The notes under the pieces: model-generated
Databases searched by the model: none
What the model was told of the DNA's origin: nothing
The model's input: only the letters and a program-made list of their open reading frames with translations
From: CAYUAI01 sp964442745
GTDB lineage: Bacteria > Pseudomonadota > Gammaproteobacteria > S012-40
DNA: 64,000 nt
Reading direction: 5' to 3'
Assembly (NCBI GenBank): GCA_964442745.1
Contig: CAYUAI010000015.1
Span: 1-64,000, forward strand
Shown: one piece after another, positions 47,573-55,775 of the stretch
Position numbering within the stretch: position 1 is the first letter of the stretch
Layout of the letters: each line of letters starts with the position of its first letter
Position numbers and translations under genes: made by a program

Positions 47573-48460
47573 GTGAATTATAAAGGTATTGTTCTCGCTG
47601 GTGGTTCAGGTACGCGGCTGCATCCTTTAACCTTGTCGGTGAGTAAGCAGCTCATGCCTGTGTACGATAAGCCAATGATTTATTACCCGCTTTCGGTTTT
47701 GATGTTAGCAGGAATTCGGGAAATTTTGGTCATTACGACCCCGCAAGACCAGGTATTATTTGAAAATCTGTTGGGAAATGGTCAACAATGGGGCATCGAT
47801 ATTGTCTATGCGGTGCAATCTGCGCCTGAAGGTTTGGCGCAGGCGTTTTTGATTGGGGAACATTTTATCGGTGATTCACCGGTTACCTTGGTGTTGGGTG
47901 ACAATATTTTTTATGGGCACGGTTTAGAGCAAACCTTATTGAGTGCGGCATCTCGGCATTGCGGGGCTACCGTTTTTGGGTATTATGTCAAAGACCCTCA
48001 ACGTTATGGCGTGGTTGGGTTTGATCAGCGGGGCATTGCGATTGATATTGAAGAAAAACCTGCCCAGCCCCGGTCGAATTACGCCGTCACTGGGCTGTAT
48101 TTTTATGATAATGAGGTGGTTAATATCGCCAGGCAAATTAAACCATCTGAGCGCGGTGAGTTGGAAATCACGGATGTTAACAACGTATATTTACAGCGAG
48201 AAGCATTACATGTAGAAAAACTAGGCCGTGGTTCTGCCTGGCTGGATACCGGCACCCATGCCTCTTTGCTGGCGGCAGCGAATTTTATTCAGGTAATGGA
48301 AGAGCGGCAAGGATTAAAGATTGCCTGCCCGGAAGAAATTGCTTTTTACAAAGGGTTCATTGGGGCTGATCAGCTTGAACGACTAGCAAAACCGTTGTTG
48401 AAAAGTGGTTATGGACAGTATTTAATGGGGTTGTTAACCTCGCACGTCCATATTGTTTGA
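47573..48460 (+). CDS. rfbA: Glucose-1-phosphate thymidylyltransferase
   Basis: The 295-residue enzyme makes dTDP-glucose from glucose 1-phosphate and dTTP. It has the signature LAGGSGTRLHPLT (residues ~8-20), then KQLMPVYDKPMIYYPL and VLGDNIFYGHGL. It starts at GTG with AGGGA upstream. It leads a three-gene group with rfbC and rfbD. The 4,6-dehydratase (rfbB) is not in this window. Confidence 0.96.
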   Translation: MNYKGIVLAGGSGTRLHPLTLSVSKQLMPVYDKPMIYYPLSVLMLAGIREILVITTPQDQVLFENLLGNGQQWGIDIVYAVQSAPEGLAQAFLIGEHFIGDSPVTLVLGDNIFYGHGLEQTLLSAASRHCGATVFGYYVKDPQRYGVVGFDQRGIAIDIEEKPAQPRSNYAVTGLYFYDNEVVNIARQIKPSERGELEITDVNNVYLQREALHVEKLGRGSAWLDTGTHASLLAAANFIQVMEERQGLKIACPEEIAFYKGFIGADQLERLAKPLLKSGYGQYLMGLLTSHVHIV

Positions 48461-48481
48461 TGATAAAGGATAACTAACACA

Positions 48482-49042
48482 TTGAAGATAATAGAAACAA
48501 AACTTCCAGGGGTATTGATTATCGAGCCTCAGGTGTTTGGCGATACGCGTGGTTTTTTCCAGGAAACATTTTCTGCGAAACGTTACGCCGAAGCGGGCAT
48601 CAATGAGACCTTCGTGCAAGATAATCATTCACGCTCAGGCCGGGGTGTATTACGCGGGTTGCATTATCAGTGCAAGCAACCGCAGGGCAAATTGGTTTAT
48701 GTCACCCGCGGAGAAGTGTTTGATGTGGTGGTTGATATCCGATCGGATTCGCCAACTTATGGTCAGCATGTGTCCATTGTTTTAAATGATACCAAGCACC
48801 AGCAGTTTTATGCGCCGCCAGGCTACGCACATGGATTTTGTGTGTTATCTGAAGTGGCAGATTTCGTTTATAAATGCACCGACTATTACCATCCGCTTTC
48901 AGAGCGTGGTGTGTTGTGGAATGATCCGCAGCTGGCCATCGAATGGCCACTCGACGCTGTCTTATTGTCTAAAAAAGACACAAGAAATCCACGACTGCAG
49001 GATATTAAACCAGAAGAGTTACCGGAATATGCTAGCGAATGA
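48482..49042 (+). CDS. rfbC: dTDP-4-dehydrorhamnose 3,5-epimerase
   Basis: The 186-residue cupin-fold enzyme has IEPQVFGDTRGFFQETF and VLRGLHYQCKQPQGKLVYV with the catalytic histidine. PPGYAHGFCVLSE follows later. It starts at TTG 48482; no other start fits the family N-terminus. The stop overlaps the rfbD start. Confidence 0.95.
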   Translation: MKIIETKLPGVLIIEPQVFGDTRGFFQETFSAKRYAEAGINETFVQDNHSRSGRGVLRGLHYQCKQPQGKLVYVTRGEVFDVVVDIRSDSPTYGQHVSIVLNDTKHQQFYAPPGYAHGFCVLSEVADFVYKCTDYYHPLSERGVLWNDPQLAIEWPLDAVLLSKKDTRNPRLQDIKPEELPEYASE

Positions 49043-49926
49043 AAGTGCTGTTAGCTGGTGCCCAAGGTCAAGTGGGCAGTGAAATTCAACGTTTAATGAG
49101 GCGGTCTGAATGGTCGTTGTATGCCGGTAGTCGTGATCAGTTAGATATCGTGGATGCAGGGCAAGTGGCTTCTCAATTGAGGGCGTATCAACCTGATTTG
49201 GTGATCAATGCGGCGGCTTATACCGCTGTCGATCGGGCGGAATCTGAACACGATATTGCTTTTTCTATTAATCGTGATGGACCAAGCCATCTGGCGATTG
49301 AATGTGCCCGATATCATATCCCACTGATTCATTTATCTACTGATTATGTTTTTGATGGCACAATGACGCGTCCGTATACCGAGCAAGATCCGGTATCACC
49401 ACTCGGCGTTTATGGGCAAAGCAAATGGCAGGGCGAGCAACAAGTTCGCCTGCAGTGCGAAAAACATATTATATTGAGGGTGAGTTGGGTCTATGGTTCG
49501 GTTGGTAACAATTTTGTCAAGACCATGCTGCGGCTGGCAAAGCAGCGGGATGAATTAAGCATCGTCGCTGATCAATCTGGCTGTCCAACCTCGGCGCATG
49601 ATATTGCTCGCGTTATTGAGCACATGGCCCAAAAAATCACAGGTCGTCAAGCAACACCAGATTGGGGGACGTATCACTATTGCGGCGCACCGGAGACTAA
49701 CTGGTATCAATTTGCCAATGCAATTATTGCTGAGGGGCGAAAGTATGGTGTGCTGCAGACTAAGAATCTGACGGCGATTGGCTCAGAAGATTACCCCACA
49801 GCGGCGCGGCGGCCTAAATCTTCAGCGCTGTGTTGCGATAAAATCTTTGCACACTTCGGTATTCGGCAGGTCGATTGGCAATCCGAGTTGCAATATGTAT
49901 TGAGAGAGTTGCATCAATCGCCATAA
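49039..49926 (+). CDS. rfbD: dTDP-4-dehydrorhamnose reductase
   Basis: The 295-residue short-chain dehydrogenase has the NAD(P)H-binding GAQGQVGSEIQ at the start, the catalytic YGQSKWQGE (Tyr and Lys), and LSTDYVFDG. It makes dTDP-rhamnose, the last step of this path. It overlaps rfbC by 4 bases. A 640-base gene-free gap follows. Confidence 0.95.
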   Translation: MKVLLAGAQGQVGSEIQRLMRRSEWSLYAGSRDQLDIVDAGQVASQLRAYQPDLVINAAAYTAVDRAESEHDIAFSINRDGPSHLAIECARYHIPLIHLSTDYVFDGTMTRPYTEQDPVSPLGVYGQSKWQGEQQVRLQCEKHIILRVSWVYGSVGNNFVKTMLRLAKQRDELSIVADQSGCPTSAHDIARVIEHMAQKITGRQATPDWGTYHYCGAPETNWYQFANAIIAEGRKYGVLQTKNLTAIGSEDYPTAARRPKSSALCCDKIFAHFGIRQVDWQSELQYVLRELHQSP

Positions 49927-50476
49927 TTTCCTATAAAAACAATGGATATATTTGATATAATACGTAGTAAGGCCGGTTTGATCAGCAGCAGGGTCGTGCC
50001 GATGCTCATAATGATGCTGTTCTTTTGCTCTGTAAGCTAATGACTGGATTGTAGTTATTTATACTGATGTGCGTTCAAGGCTGGTGTAAATCACTTAATC
50101 TCGATAAAATAGTAAACTATACAAACGGCTTATTGTGATGGGCGTTGTCGGGTTTTTTTACGGTTGATTGGATTTGTTTGAAGCCCCTGCTTTGTTAGGT
50201 AACTTAATGTATTGTAAATATTTTTCAAGTATGTAAAATATTTACAATAGAACAAGCGCTGTAATTAAACTTATTCAAATTTGATTGTTTCCATTCAATG
50301 CATTGATTTTTCGAAAAAAAAATATGTTTTCCTGCTAGGCGTAATGCCTGTGTAATAACAATCCTTAAAATGGGCGTCGTTGATCTTTACAGTGGTGTCT
50401 GGCTGATACTGGATTTTATAGGTTACTCAGTTGAATTTATTGAGATAATTCTGTTTTTTTTCAGTTGGCCTGTAAA

Positions 50477-50505
50477 TTGCCTTACTTTGAGTCATTAACT
50501 ATATA
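50477..50505 (+). promoter_or_regulatory. Candidate promoter of the HPr-rel-A cassette
   Basis: A TTGCCT (50477-50482) and a TATATA (50500-50505) are separated by 17 bases. This spacing and sequence fit a sigma-70-type promoter ~60 bases before the first gene. Confidence 0.4.
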
Positions 50506-50525
50506 AATTTCTATGAATAAAACTT

Positions 50526-50549
50526 TTTAGTTGACAGCGATCAACTAAA
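50526..50549 (+). promoter_or_regulatory. 5' hairpin just before the ribosome binding site
   Basis: A perfect 9-bp stem (50526-50534/50541-50549) with a 6-base loop stands 4 bases before GGGAG (50554-50558), which is the ribosome binding site of ATG 50567. It could stabilise the mRNA or control translation. Confidence 0.5.
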
Positions 50550-50566
50550 CGCCGGGAGCGCTAAGT

Positions 50567-51205
50567 ATGAATGACGGTCAAATGCCAGAAGATGAAACTG
50601 CCTTCACCAACGAAAAAGAGAAGCAAGTGAGCAAGCAAAAAATAAATCAATCACGCCGTAAATTCACCCGAGCAGGTTTGATCGGTGTGCCAGCGATTAT
50701 TACTTTGACAAGTAAGCCTGTGTTAGCTGTCAATGAGTGCACCTTTTCCGGCAATTTATCTGGGAATATGTCGAATGCGAGGATTGATCCTTGTGATACT
50801 TTGTCAGGTTATAGTCCTGTTTATTGGTTGGATAAAATTACATCGAATGCTTGGTCGGACAGTATTCCGATTTCTGTTGATCTAATCGGTAGGGGGAAAA
50901 AAGACGTCACTCCTGATACCAAATTTGCAGAGGTTGGTCTCTTTAATAATCCCGATATCATGGACATTATTGAGGCAGATACAACGTTTGCATGGGTCTT
51001 AAGTTTGGACCCATATGCAGGAGGTGCGGAGAGTTTGGCCGTCCATGCCGTTACGGCCTTGTTAAACGCAAATACGCTGACGGGTTACCCAGATTATGTT
51101 TATTCAACAGCTGAAGTATTGACATTGTACAATACTTATTACAATGACCCGCCTAACGATAAAATCTTACTTGGATCATTTGAAAAACTTAATACAGTTA
51201 ACTAG
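50567..51205 (+). CDS. Exported protein, candidate substrate of the HPr-rel-A system
   Basis: The 212-residue protein has a 27-residue polar start, then SRRKFTRAGLIGVPAIITL. This looks like a twin-arginine (Tat) signal, with the cut probably after VLA (near residue 50). The mature part has two cysteines (near NECTF and DPCDT) and no known domain. It is acidic and rich in Asp, Asn, Thr and Tyr. It comes first in the cassette, with a strong ribosome binding site, a 5' hairpin and a 3' 20-bp inverted repeat. Gene order suggests it is the protein that the PqqD-like and kinase-like proteins handle. Its role is unknown. Confidence 0.6.
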   Translation: MNDGQMPEDETAFTNEKEKQVSKQKINQSRRKFTRAGLIGVPAIITLTSKPVLAVNECTFSGNLSGNMSNARIDPCDTLSGYSPVYWLDKITSNAWSDSIPISVDLIGRGKKDVTPDTKFAEVGLFNNPDIMDIIEADTTFAWVLSLDPYAGGAESLAVHAVTALLNANTLTGYPDYVYSTAEVLTLYNTYYNDPPNDKILLGSFEKLNTVN

Positions 51206-51234
51206 TATTATTGTTGTTACTGGGTAGCTGGTTA

Positions 51235-51293
51235 CAATTACCAGAATAACAAACTCGTTTGTTATTCTGGTAATTGATGATATTGATTTTTTT
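51235..51293 (+). terminator. Perfect 20-bp inverted repeat between substrate and chaperone genes
   Basis: Arms at 51235-51254 and 51257-51276 are fully complementary with a 2-base spacer. A seven-T run at 51287-51293 follows after ten bases. It may be a partial terminator or an mRNA-stabilising 3' end that lowers expression of the downstream genes relative to the first. Confidence 0.65.
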
Positions 51294-51313
51294 AATCCAC
51301 TGTTGTTTTCCTG

Positions 51314-51610
51314 ATGAACTGGTCAATCCGCCGCAATATTCGTTTGAATACAAGGCAATATCGCGATGAATTCGTTGTTTATTGCATCCCGTCCGGAGAT
51401 ACGCATCATTTCAATCCATTTGACATGGCCATTTTAGATGCTTTGGCTAATTCTCAAAAAAATACCCAAGAGATTATACAGTTTGTTGCAGATCGACTAA
51501 ATTATTATGTAGACGATGAGCTGCAACAATATATTGTTCAGATGCTCAACGAATTACAGAAGAAAAAGTTGATCACGCAACGACTAGATGCTCGGTCCGA
51601 AGATTTGTGA
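51314..51610 (+). CDS. HPr-rel-A system PqqD-like peptide chaperone
   Basis: The 98-residue protein has a PqqD-like fold with HHFNPFDMAILDALANSQKN and a C-terminal helix LQQYIVQMLNELQKKKLITQ. PqqD-family proteins bind the leader of a peptide and present it to a modifying enzyme. Here it lies between the exported protein and the HprK-related kinase, as in the known HPr-rel-A cassettes (TIGR04353-like). No clear ribosome binding site precedes ATG 51314. Confidence 0.75.
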   Translation: MNWSIRRNIRLNTRQYRDEFVVYCIPSGDTHHFNPFDMAILDALANSQKNTQEIIQFVADRLNYYVDDELQQYIVQMLNELQKKKLITQRLDARSEDL

Positions 51611-51655
51611 TACGGTGTGCCATGAGTTGGCTTGTTACCATCGACAAAGGATAAT

Positions 51656-52570
51656 ATGACGATTTCGTCGCTTTCAACTGAAGAGCTAACCCACCAGCTG
51701 AAATCGCAAGGATTATGTTTTCAAACCGGTCCATTTGTTATTAAGCTTTTTTCCAGTTTTTCTGATGTCGCAGAAGGCATCGCCAGCTTGTATGCGGATT
51801 ATCCACTCGCTTCTACATCTGATTTCATCGATTTTCATATTGCTATTACCCCACCCAAAAACTGGCGCCGTTGGTATCGGCCGCAAGTTGAGTTTTACTT
51901 TGATCAATATAAGCCTTTTCGGCCATTACCGGCTGATCAGGCCTTTGCCATGTTTGAATGGTCTTCCAATTGGTGTGTGGCAAATCACATGCATCAGTAT
52001 CTGATCCTTCATGCCGCCGTCTTAGAGCGAAATGGAAATGTGGTGATTATGCCGGGTTCACCAGGGGCAGGTAAAAGCACGTTATGTGCAGCGTTATCAA
52101 CTCGGGGATGGCGTTTGTTGTCGGATGAGTTGACCTTAGTGAACCGAACAGATATCACGGTGGCGCCATTGCCTCGCCCTGTGAGTTTGAAAAATGCTTC
52201 CATTGATATTATTAAGAATTATGCGCCTGAGTGTGTGATTGGTCCGATTGCCACGGATACCTCAAAAGGGACGGTGGCGCATATGAAGGCCTCGTCAGAT
52301 AGCGTCAATCGGGCTCAAGAGGTGGCCAAAGCCAAATGGATTATTTTTCCAAAATATATGCCAAATAGTGAGGCGTTGCTCACACCATTAGACAAAGCGC
52401 CTTCTTTTATGCGGGTTGCAGAAAATTCATTCAATTATAGTGTATTGCATCAGCACGGTTTTGAGACGCTAGTGAGCTTGATCGATTGTTGTGATTGTTA
52501 CGATTTTACTTATAGCCAACTGGATGATGCGGTGACTATTTTTAATAATTTGAAGCCACCTGTTGAATGA
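51656..52570 (+). CDS. HprK-related kinase A
   Basis: The ~304-residue protein is a distant relative of HPr kinase/phosphorylase. The P-loop GSPGAGKST lies at residues ~134-142, preceded by the conserved LILHAAVLERNG and followed by RLLSDELTLVNR. It fits the HprK-related A family (TIGR04352-like). No HPr or PTS genes are nearby, so its target is probably not HPr. I chose ATG 51656 because AAGGA lies 4 bases upstream. It overlaps the next gene by 4 bases. Confidence 0.85.
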   Translation: MTISSLSTEELTHQLKSQGLCFQTGPFVIKLFSSFSDVAEGIASLYADYPLASTSDFIDFHIAITPPKNWRRWYRPQVEFYFDQYKPFRPLPADQAFAMFEWSSNWCVANHMHQYLILHAAVLERNGNVVIMPGSPGAGKSTLCAALSTRGWRLLSDELTLVNRTDITVAPLPRPVSLKNASIDIIKNYAPECVIGPIATDTSKGTVAHMKASSDSVNRAQEVAKAKWIIFPKYMPNSEALLTPLDKAPSFMRVAENSFNYSVLHQHGFETLVSLIDCCDCYDFTYSQLDDAVTIFNNLKPPVE

Positions 52571-53664
52571 TTGATCAGCCTCGTTTGTTAGTGGTTCATG
52601 CCATTTCTTATCCTCATAAGCTGCTTGAGCTTAAGCTTGATGAGTGGGATTTATTGATTCGTCAGGCACGTGTGTCGAATTTATTGGCGCGTATCGGCTA
52701 TTTATTAGCGCAATCCGATTTGTTAGGGCAAACGCCGGAAGCACCTCGGTGTCATTTGCTGGCGGCGATGCTGGTCGCGGAGAAGCAAAAATTGGCGATC
52801 GAATGGGAGATTCAGTGCATTCAAGAGTCGATTGCGCACACTGGGTTGCCTGTGGTATTGCTTAAGGGAGCCGCCTATGTAGCGAATGATTTGCCGCCAT
52901 GCATGGGCCGATTGTTTTCTGATGTCGACATTCTTGTGGCGAAAGCAGAGATTCATCGGGCTGAACAAGCCTTAAAGCTGCACGGTTGGATGGCTGAAAA
53001 GCTTACTCCCTATGATCAGCGTTATTATCGAAAATGGATGCATGAATTGCCTCCGTTGCGGCATATGGAGCGCAAAACCGTCATTGATGTGCATCATACC
53101 ATTTTACCTGAATCTGGACATTTGCGTCCGGATCCTCAAAAGATGTTATCTAATATACAGCCGGTGGCAAATCAAGCCAATGTTTTTACCTTAGATGCTT
53201 ATGACATGATTCTACACAATGCCGCCCACTTGTTTCATGAGGGGGAGTTCCATCACGGCCTAAGAGATTTAGTTGATTTTGACAGTTTGATTCGGCATTT
53301 TTGTCATTTGCAAGATTTTTGGTTGTCATTGTTTCGCCGTGCGCAGCAGCAGCAATTGATCGGCCCCTTATTTTACGCTGCACGCTACGCCCAAAAATTA
53401 CTGCGAACCCCGATGCCCGATTCATTTCTTGAGTCTTTAACCCGACAGCAAAATTCAATGCATACCGCCGTGATGGATTTTCTATTTATGCGGGTGCTGC
53501 TGCCTGATCATCGATCCTGTGATATTTGGGGGGTAGGGTTTGCGCGTTGGGCATTATATGTGCGTTCCCATTATTTACGTATGCCGCTCTACTTATTGAT
53601 TCCCCATCTTTTTAGAAAATCGATTCGGGGGCGATTGGAGTTGGACGATAGAGCGACGCCTTAG
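52567..53664 (+). CDS. Nucleotidyltransferase family protein (NTP_transf_5-like)
   Basis: The 365-residue protein has LLKGAAYVANDLPPCMGRLF followed by SDVDILVAK, the acidic metal site of the nucleotidyltransferase fold (PF14907-type), near residues 100-130. The C-terminal half is helical, with HNAAHLFHEGEFHHGLRDLV. It closes the HPr-rel-A cassette and is translationally coupled to the kinase. It may transfer a nucleotide to the substrate protein or a carrier. The real reaction is unknown. Confidence 0.75.
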   Translation: MIDQPRLLVVHAISYPHKLLELKLDEWDLLIRQARVSNLLARIGYLLAQSDLLGQTPEAPRCHLLAAMLVAEKQKLAIEWEIQCIQESIAHTGLPVVLLKGAAYVANDLPPCMGRLFSDVDILVAKAEIHRAEQALKLHGWMAEKLTPYDQRYYRKWMHELPPLRHMERKTVIDVHHTILPESGHLRPDPQKMLSNIQPVANQANVFTLDAYDMILHNAAHLFHEGEFHHGLRDLVDFDSLIRHFCHLQDFWLSLFRRAQQQQLIGPLFYAARYAQKLLRTPMPDSFLESLTRQQNSMHTAVMDFLFMRVLLPDHRSCDIWGVGFARWALYVRSHYLRMPLYLLIPHLFRKSIRGRLELDDRATP

Positions 53665-53828
53665 CCTAATGGGGGAGGCAACTGATCATTGTTTGGTGAT
53701 GGATTCACCAATACTTTACTTTCTTAATCAGCCGTATAGAATAATCTGTTTTACAAATTATATAGTACGATACAGGTGTTTTAGTTGGGCGGTATTTTAT
53801 TGTGGTAAGTTATTGTAAAGGATCGATT

Positions 53829-54461
53829 ATGATAAGAAAAATCTTCTCTTATGCAGCGGTATTGATTATCTTTTCAGCAGTTGGGGGTGTGTTTGCTGCT
53901 GGTGATCCTGATGAAGGTCTTGCTAAGTCAGGCCTCTGTCATGGGTGTCATGGTGAAAAAGGGCAGGCGATTGCGCCAAATTTTCCCAATTTAGCGAGCC
54001 AGAAACCGGGTTATATTTTTAAGCAGGTCACTGATTTTCAAAAAGAACATCGCTATAATGACACCATGAGTCCGATGGCAGCGGCGGTGGCTTCAAAGCA
54101 AGACTTAGAAGATATCGCGGCTTATTTTTCCGGTCAAGCTCCCATGACGGCCATGATTCCTGGCTCTGATGGTGGTAAGATCGCGAAAGGCAAAGATATT
54201 TACATTAAAGGTAATCCGAAAACAGGTTTATATGGTTGTGTTAATTGTCATGGTAATAACGGACGTGGTAAATCAAAGACCAATCAAATTTTTCCTGTGA
54301 TTGGTGGCCAAAATAAGGACTATTTGACAACACAGTTAAATACTTTCCGTAGTGGCGAACGGACTAACGATCCGGCGGGTATGATGCAGGACATTGCAAA
54401 AAGGCTGTCAGATGACGATATTGATGCGGTGGCGGAGTATTTGTCTTCCTTAACTCAGTGA
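53829..54461 (+). CDS. Cytochrome c4 (di-heme)
   Basis: The ~210-residue periplasmic protein has a signal peptide cut near GVFAAGDP and two c-type heme sites: CHGCH (in SGLCHGCHGEKG) and CVNCH (in YGCVNCHGNNG). This is the two-domain form of cytochrome c4, which passes electrons to terminal oxidases. ATG 53829 follows AAAGGA at 6 bases. It stands alone between the HPr-rel-A cassette and an ABC ATPase gene. Confidence 0.92.
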   Translation: MIRKIFSYAAVLIIFSAVGGVFAAGDPDEGLAKSGLCHGCHGEKGQAIAPNFPNLASQKPGYIFKQVTDFQKEHRYNDTMSPMAAAVASKQDLEDIAAYFSGQAPMTAMIPGSDGGKIAKGKDIYIKGNPKTGLYGCVNCHGNNGRGKSKTNQIFPVIGGQNKDYLTTQLNTFRSGERTNDPAGMMQDIAKRLSDDDIDAVAEYLSSLTQ

Positions 54462-54483
54462 TGCGATAGCGGGTTAGTGATCT

Positions 54484-54514
54484 AAAAAATACCCTTTACG
54501 TAAGGGTGTTTTTT
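54484..54514. terminator. Bidirectional intrinsic terminator
   Basis: A 6-bp stem (ACCCTT 54491-54496 with AAGGGT 54502-54507) is flanked by an A-run before and a T-run after. It can serve both the cytochrome c4 gene and the converging ABC ATPase gene. Confidence 0.8.
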
Positions 54515-54536
54515 AGATGTTTGTCAAAGGAGGGGC

Positions 54537-55580
54537 TTATCGCGGGAAGCCGATGAGATGCTGGATATCGATGGTGATGCCGACCTTGGCGCCAATGGGA
54601 TGGTCGTGATGGCTTGGAAATGTTGATAGCACAGTACCACCGGTTGCCAGCTTTAATGTGTAGAGGGTTTCCGGACCTTTAAATGCCTTATTGGTGATTT
54701 CTGCTTTTAATTCGCTATTGGGGGCGGGTAGTATGTCATCAGGGCGCACTAACACATCCAATATAGTCCCTTTCGGTAGGTCATAGGTGCGATCCCCGCG
54801 AATGGTGCCCAGCTCGGTGGTGACTGTTCGAGCATCCTCCAAGAACCCTTTTAAAAAAACACCTTGTCCAACAAAGTTAGCTACAAAGCGGTTGGCTGGG
54901 TCATGATATAAATTATATGCATTGTTCCATTGCTGCATTTTTCCTTCATGCAATATAGCGATGGTATCTGATACTTCAAAGGCTTCAGCTTGGTCGTGAG
55001 TCACGAGTACGCCGGTGATTTTTTGACTTTTAAGAATATCTCTGACCTCAAGCCTTAGTCTTTCCCGCAGTGCTACATCTAAGTTGGAAAACGGTTCATC
55101 CATTAAAATAAGTTTAGGTTTGATTGCCAGGGCACGGGCTAAGGCAACTCGTTGTTGTTGTCCGCCCGATAGCTCGTGAGGATAACGGTCACCATACCCT
55201 TCTAAGCCAACAATATGTAATAACTCGTGTGTAATATGTCGTTTTTCTTTGTGATTGGATTTGTGTAGTCCAAAGCAAATATTGCTTTTTACGTTTAAGT
55301 GGGGAAATAAGGCGTAGTCTTGGAAGACCATGCCAATCTGTCTTTTTTCGGCTGCGAGGGTGTATTGGGGTGAGGAGACGATGCGTTCGGATAAGATAAT
55401 TTTCCCTTGATAAATGGGTTCTAATCCTGCAATTGCTCTCAATACGGTACTTTTGCCGCAACCACTGGGGCCTAATAGGCAAGTTAAGCTACCTTCGGGC
55501 ACACACAATGAAAAATCTTGCAGCGCAATGGTTTTGCCGTATCGGCAGGCTATGGTTTGCAATTCTAATAATGTGCGCAT
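54537..55580 (-). CDS. ABC transporter ATPase (FbpC/PotA-like)
   Basis: The ~347-residue ATPase has Walker A GPSGCGKST near residue 39, signature LSGGQQQRVALARAL, Walker B LILMDEPFSNLD and a C-terminal TOBE domain (VLVRPDDILPAP). It resembles iron(III) or polyamine importer ATPases. No permease or binding-protein gene is beside it, so it is an orphan here. ATG 55580 is preferred over TTG 55586. Confidence 0.85.
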   Translation of the reverse strand: MRTLLELQTIACRYGKTIALQDFSLCVPEGSLTCLLGPSGCGKSTVLRAIAGLEPIYQGKIILSERIVSSPQYTLAAEKRQIGMVFQDYALFPHLNVKSNICFGLHKSNHKEKRHITHELLHIVGLEGYGDRYPHELSGGQQQRVALARALAIKPKLILMDEPFSNLDVALRERLRLEVRDILKSQKITGVLVTHDQAEAFEVSDTIAILHEGKMQQWNNAYNLYHDPANRFVANFVGQGVFLKGFLEDARTVTTELGTIRGDRTYDLPKGTILDVLVRPDDILPAPNSELKAEITNKAFKGPETLYTLKLATGGTVLSTFPSHHDHPIGAKVGITIDIQHLIGFPR

Positions 55581-55639
55581 GGACAAATACAGTCGTATGG
55601 ATTTTATTAATGAGGCTAAGTTATTAAGCAGGCGATCAA

Positions 55640-55771
55640 AATTATTTTAACATTGACTCGCCTATTTCCCGCCCTTCGGCGTGACGGCTTCGCTCACATC
55701 GCTCAGTAGGTTTGGTTTCGCCGTGCCTTGAAGGGCAAAAAATAGGTTTCGCACATTTTGTTAAAATAATT
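55640..55771. repeat. MITE-like element with 13-bp terminal inverted repeats
   Basis: Perfect 13-bp inverted repeats (55640-55652 and 55759-55771) enclose 106 bases. Inside, a second, imperfect inverted pair (55661-55677 with 55731-55747, about three mismatches) and a GC-rich core follow, so the whole can fold into one long hairpin. No clear target duplication is seen. It stands between argF and the ABC ATPase gene. Confidence 0.5.
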
Positions 55772-55775
55772 ATGT

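Larger units (their letters stand above)
49927..50566 (+). other. 640-bp leader region with a 15-bp inverted repeat
   Basis: No gene is seen in this AT-rich gap. A perfect 15-bp inverted repeat (50210-50224 and 50235-50249, loop of 10) is the strongest element and could be an operator. It lies upstream of the HPr-rel-A cassette, with promoter-like boxes further on. Confidence 0.5.
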
